DNA from: CAYOBW01 sp964402115
Lineage (GTDB): Bacteria > Verrucomicrobiota > Kiritimatiellia > UBA8416 > CAYOBW01
DNA: 8,602 nucleotides
Reading direction: 5' to 3'
Assembly (NCBI GenBank): GCA_964402115.1
Contig: CAYOBW010000307.1
Coordinates: 1-8,602 of the forward strand
Below are positions 8,033-8,602 of this stretch, in pieces. Every line of letters starts with the position of its first letter. The stretch's first letter is position 1. Both the position numbers and the translations under genes were made by a program. A model generated the notes under the pieces. It was not told the origin of the DNA, ran no database searches, and saw only the letters and a program-made list of their open reading frames with translations.

Positions 8033-8602
8033 ACCATCTCACACCAACGGAGTCCCCGTGGAGTCCTTCGGCCGTGCGACCACCGCCATCTTCGCGTGCC
8101 AAACCTGACGACCACGGCGCAGGTCAGCGTCACCTTTGCCCCCTCCCTGAAGGCCAATGGTACACCCGAGTGGTGGCTGGCGGCCTACGGTCTCACCAGC
8201 GGAGGTTTTGAAACCGCCTCGCAGTCCGACACCGACGGTGATGGAGCGCCGAACTGGATCGAGCACCGCGCCGGAGCGAACCCGACCAATGCTGCCGCGG
8301 TCCTCCGACTTGCGACGATCGAACGCAAGGCGACCGGAGCCGCCATCGTGCGGTGGAGCAGCGCCTCCGACCAAGCCGATGATCTGCTCTCGATTACGGA
8401 GTCCGTCCTTATGTTCCACCCGCTGGCCACCAACTTGCGGGCCACACCCCCACTGAACGTCCACACGGATGCGACCCCGACGACGCAGGCACCCCGAATT
8501 CTACCGGGTACGCCCGCGCGAGGAAAAGCCCTGGCCCTGGCGCAGGGGCAACTTGACTCGACACCCCGTCAACACGTACCGTGTATGCATGACTACGCAT
8601 AC
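8033..8602 (+). pseudogene. C-terminal remnant of a secreted protein (WWLA/DxDGDG tail), frameshifted, runs off the window
   Basis: A recognisable protein tail is spread over two frames. ISH (8033-8041) continues one frame over as TNGVPVESFGRATTAIFA (8043-8095), then about one base is missing. From 8096 the frame reads VPNLTTTAQVSVTFAP, EWWLAAYGLTSGGF, DTDGDGAPNWIEHRAGANPT, AAAVLRL and PLATNLRATPPLNVHTDAT. An extra A near 8498 then splits QAPR from FYRVRPRE. The DTDGDG segment resembles Ca-binding thrombospondin-type-3 repeats. WWLA..YGLT, PTNA..VLRL and PRFYRVR are, as I recall, the common C-terminal module of secreted Kiritimatiellota proteins. The usual stop after FYRV is absent and the frame stays open to the edge. 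The region around 8360-8410 looks eroded, with SITESVLM where a ...TNLL..F pattern is usual. At least three frame changes in 500 bp, next to intact genes, favour a pseudogene over sequencing error. Confidence 0.6.

Noticed and set aside
8039..8464. Open frames on the minus strand opposite the secreted-protein remnant
   Set aside because: Their composition is low-complexity Gly/Arg with no family resemblance, while the plus strand shows recognisable motifs over the same bases.
8552..8580. Possible plus-strand promoter TTGACT followed by TACCGT
   Set aside because: The -35 is good, but the -10 matches at only three positions with an 18-bp spacer, and the downstream gene is out of view.

Overview
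The window reads as a GC-rich bacterial chromosome segment, most likely from the PVC superphylum and probably Kiritimatiellota or a neighbour such as Lentisphaerota. Three things suggest this: an EF-Tu with a rewritten switch I loop, a one-transmembrane Ser/Thr kinase with a non-RD HCD catalytic loop, and remnants of a secreted protein ending in WWLAAYGLT / DTDGDG / FYRVR, a tail I associate with the large secreted proteins of Kiritimatiellota. The assignment rests on recalled family features and was not checked by a search.

Layout. All intact genes lie on the minus strand, so the order of transcription runs from right to left. (1) 7647-7681: a sigma70-like promoter with a short leader hairpin. 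(2) 5152-7581: a membrane-anchored Ser/Thr protein kinase with a large uncharacterised C-terminal region. (3) 3178-5121: an Aquifex-type aconitase. (4) 1907-3166: NADP-dependent isocitrate dehydrogenase. These three genes are 30 and 11 bp apart and probably form one operon, placing a signalling kinase upstream of two consecutive TCA-cycle enzymes. (5) 1824-1852: a strong sigma70-like promoter that starts a translation cluster: tRNA-Thr(GGT), tuf, rpmG, tRNA-Trp(CCA). This is the usual run into secE-nusG-rplKAJL-rpoBC, which is expected just beyond the left edge. No convincing terminator separates icd from this promoter.

The right-hand ~1 kb (7690-8602) has no intact gene. It holds a GC-rich, hairpin-prone spacer, then on the plus strand the debris of a secreted protein gene. 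A signal-peptide-bearing N-terminus stops after about 47 codons, and a C-terminal module follows directly, readable only across several frame changes. The middle of the protein is missing, so this looks like an internally deleted, decaying pseudogene.

The points most worth a second look are the kinase-acn-icd linkage (the ICDH keeps the serine that AceK phosphorylates in E. coli), the EF-Tu effector loop, the uncharacterised kinase C-terminal region, and the decayed secreted-protein gene.
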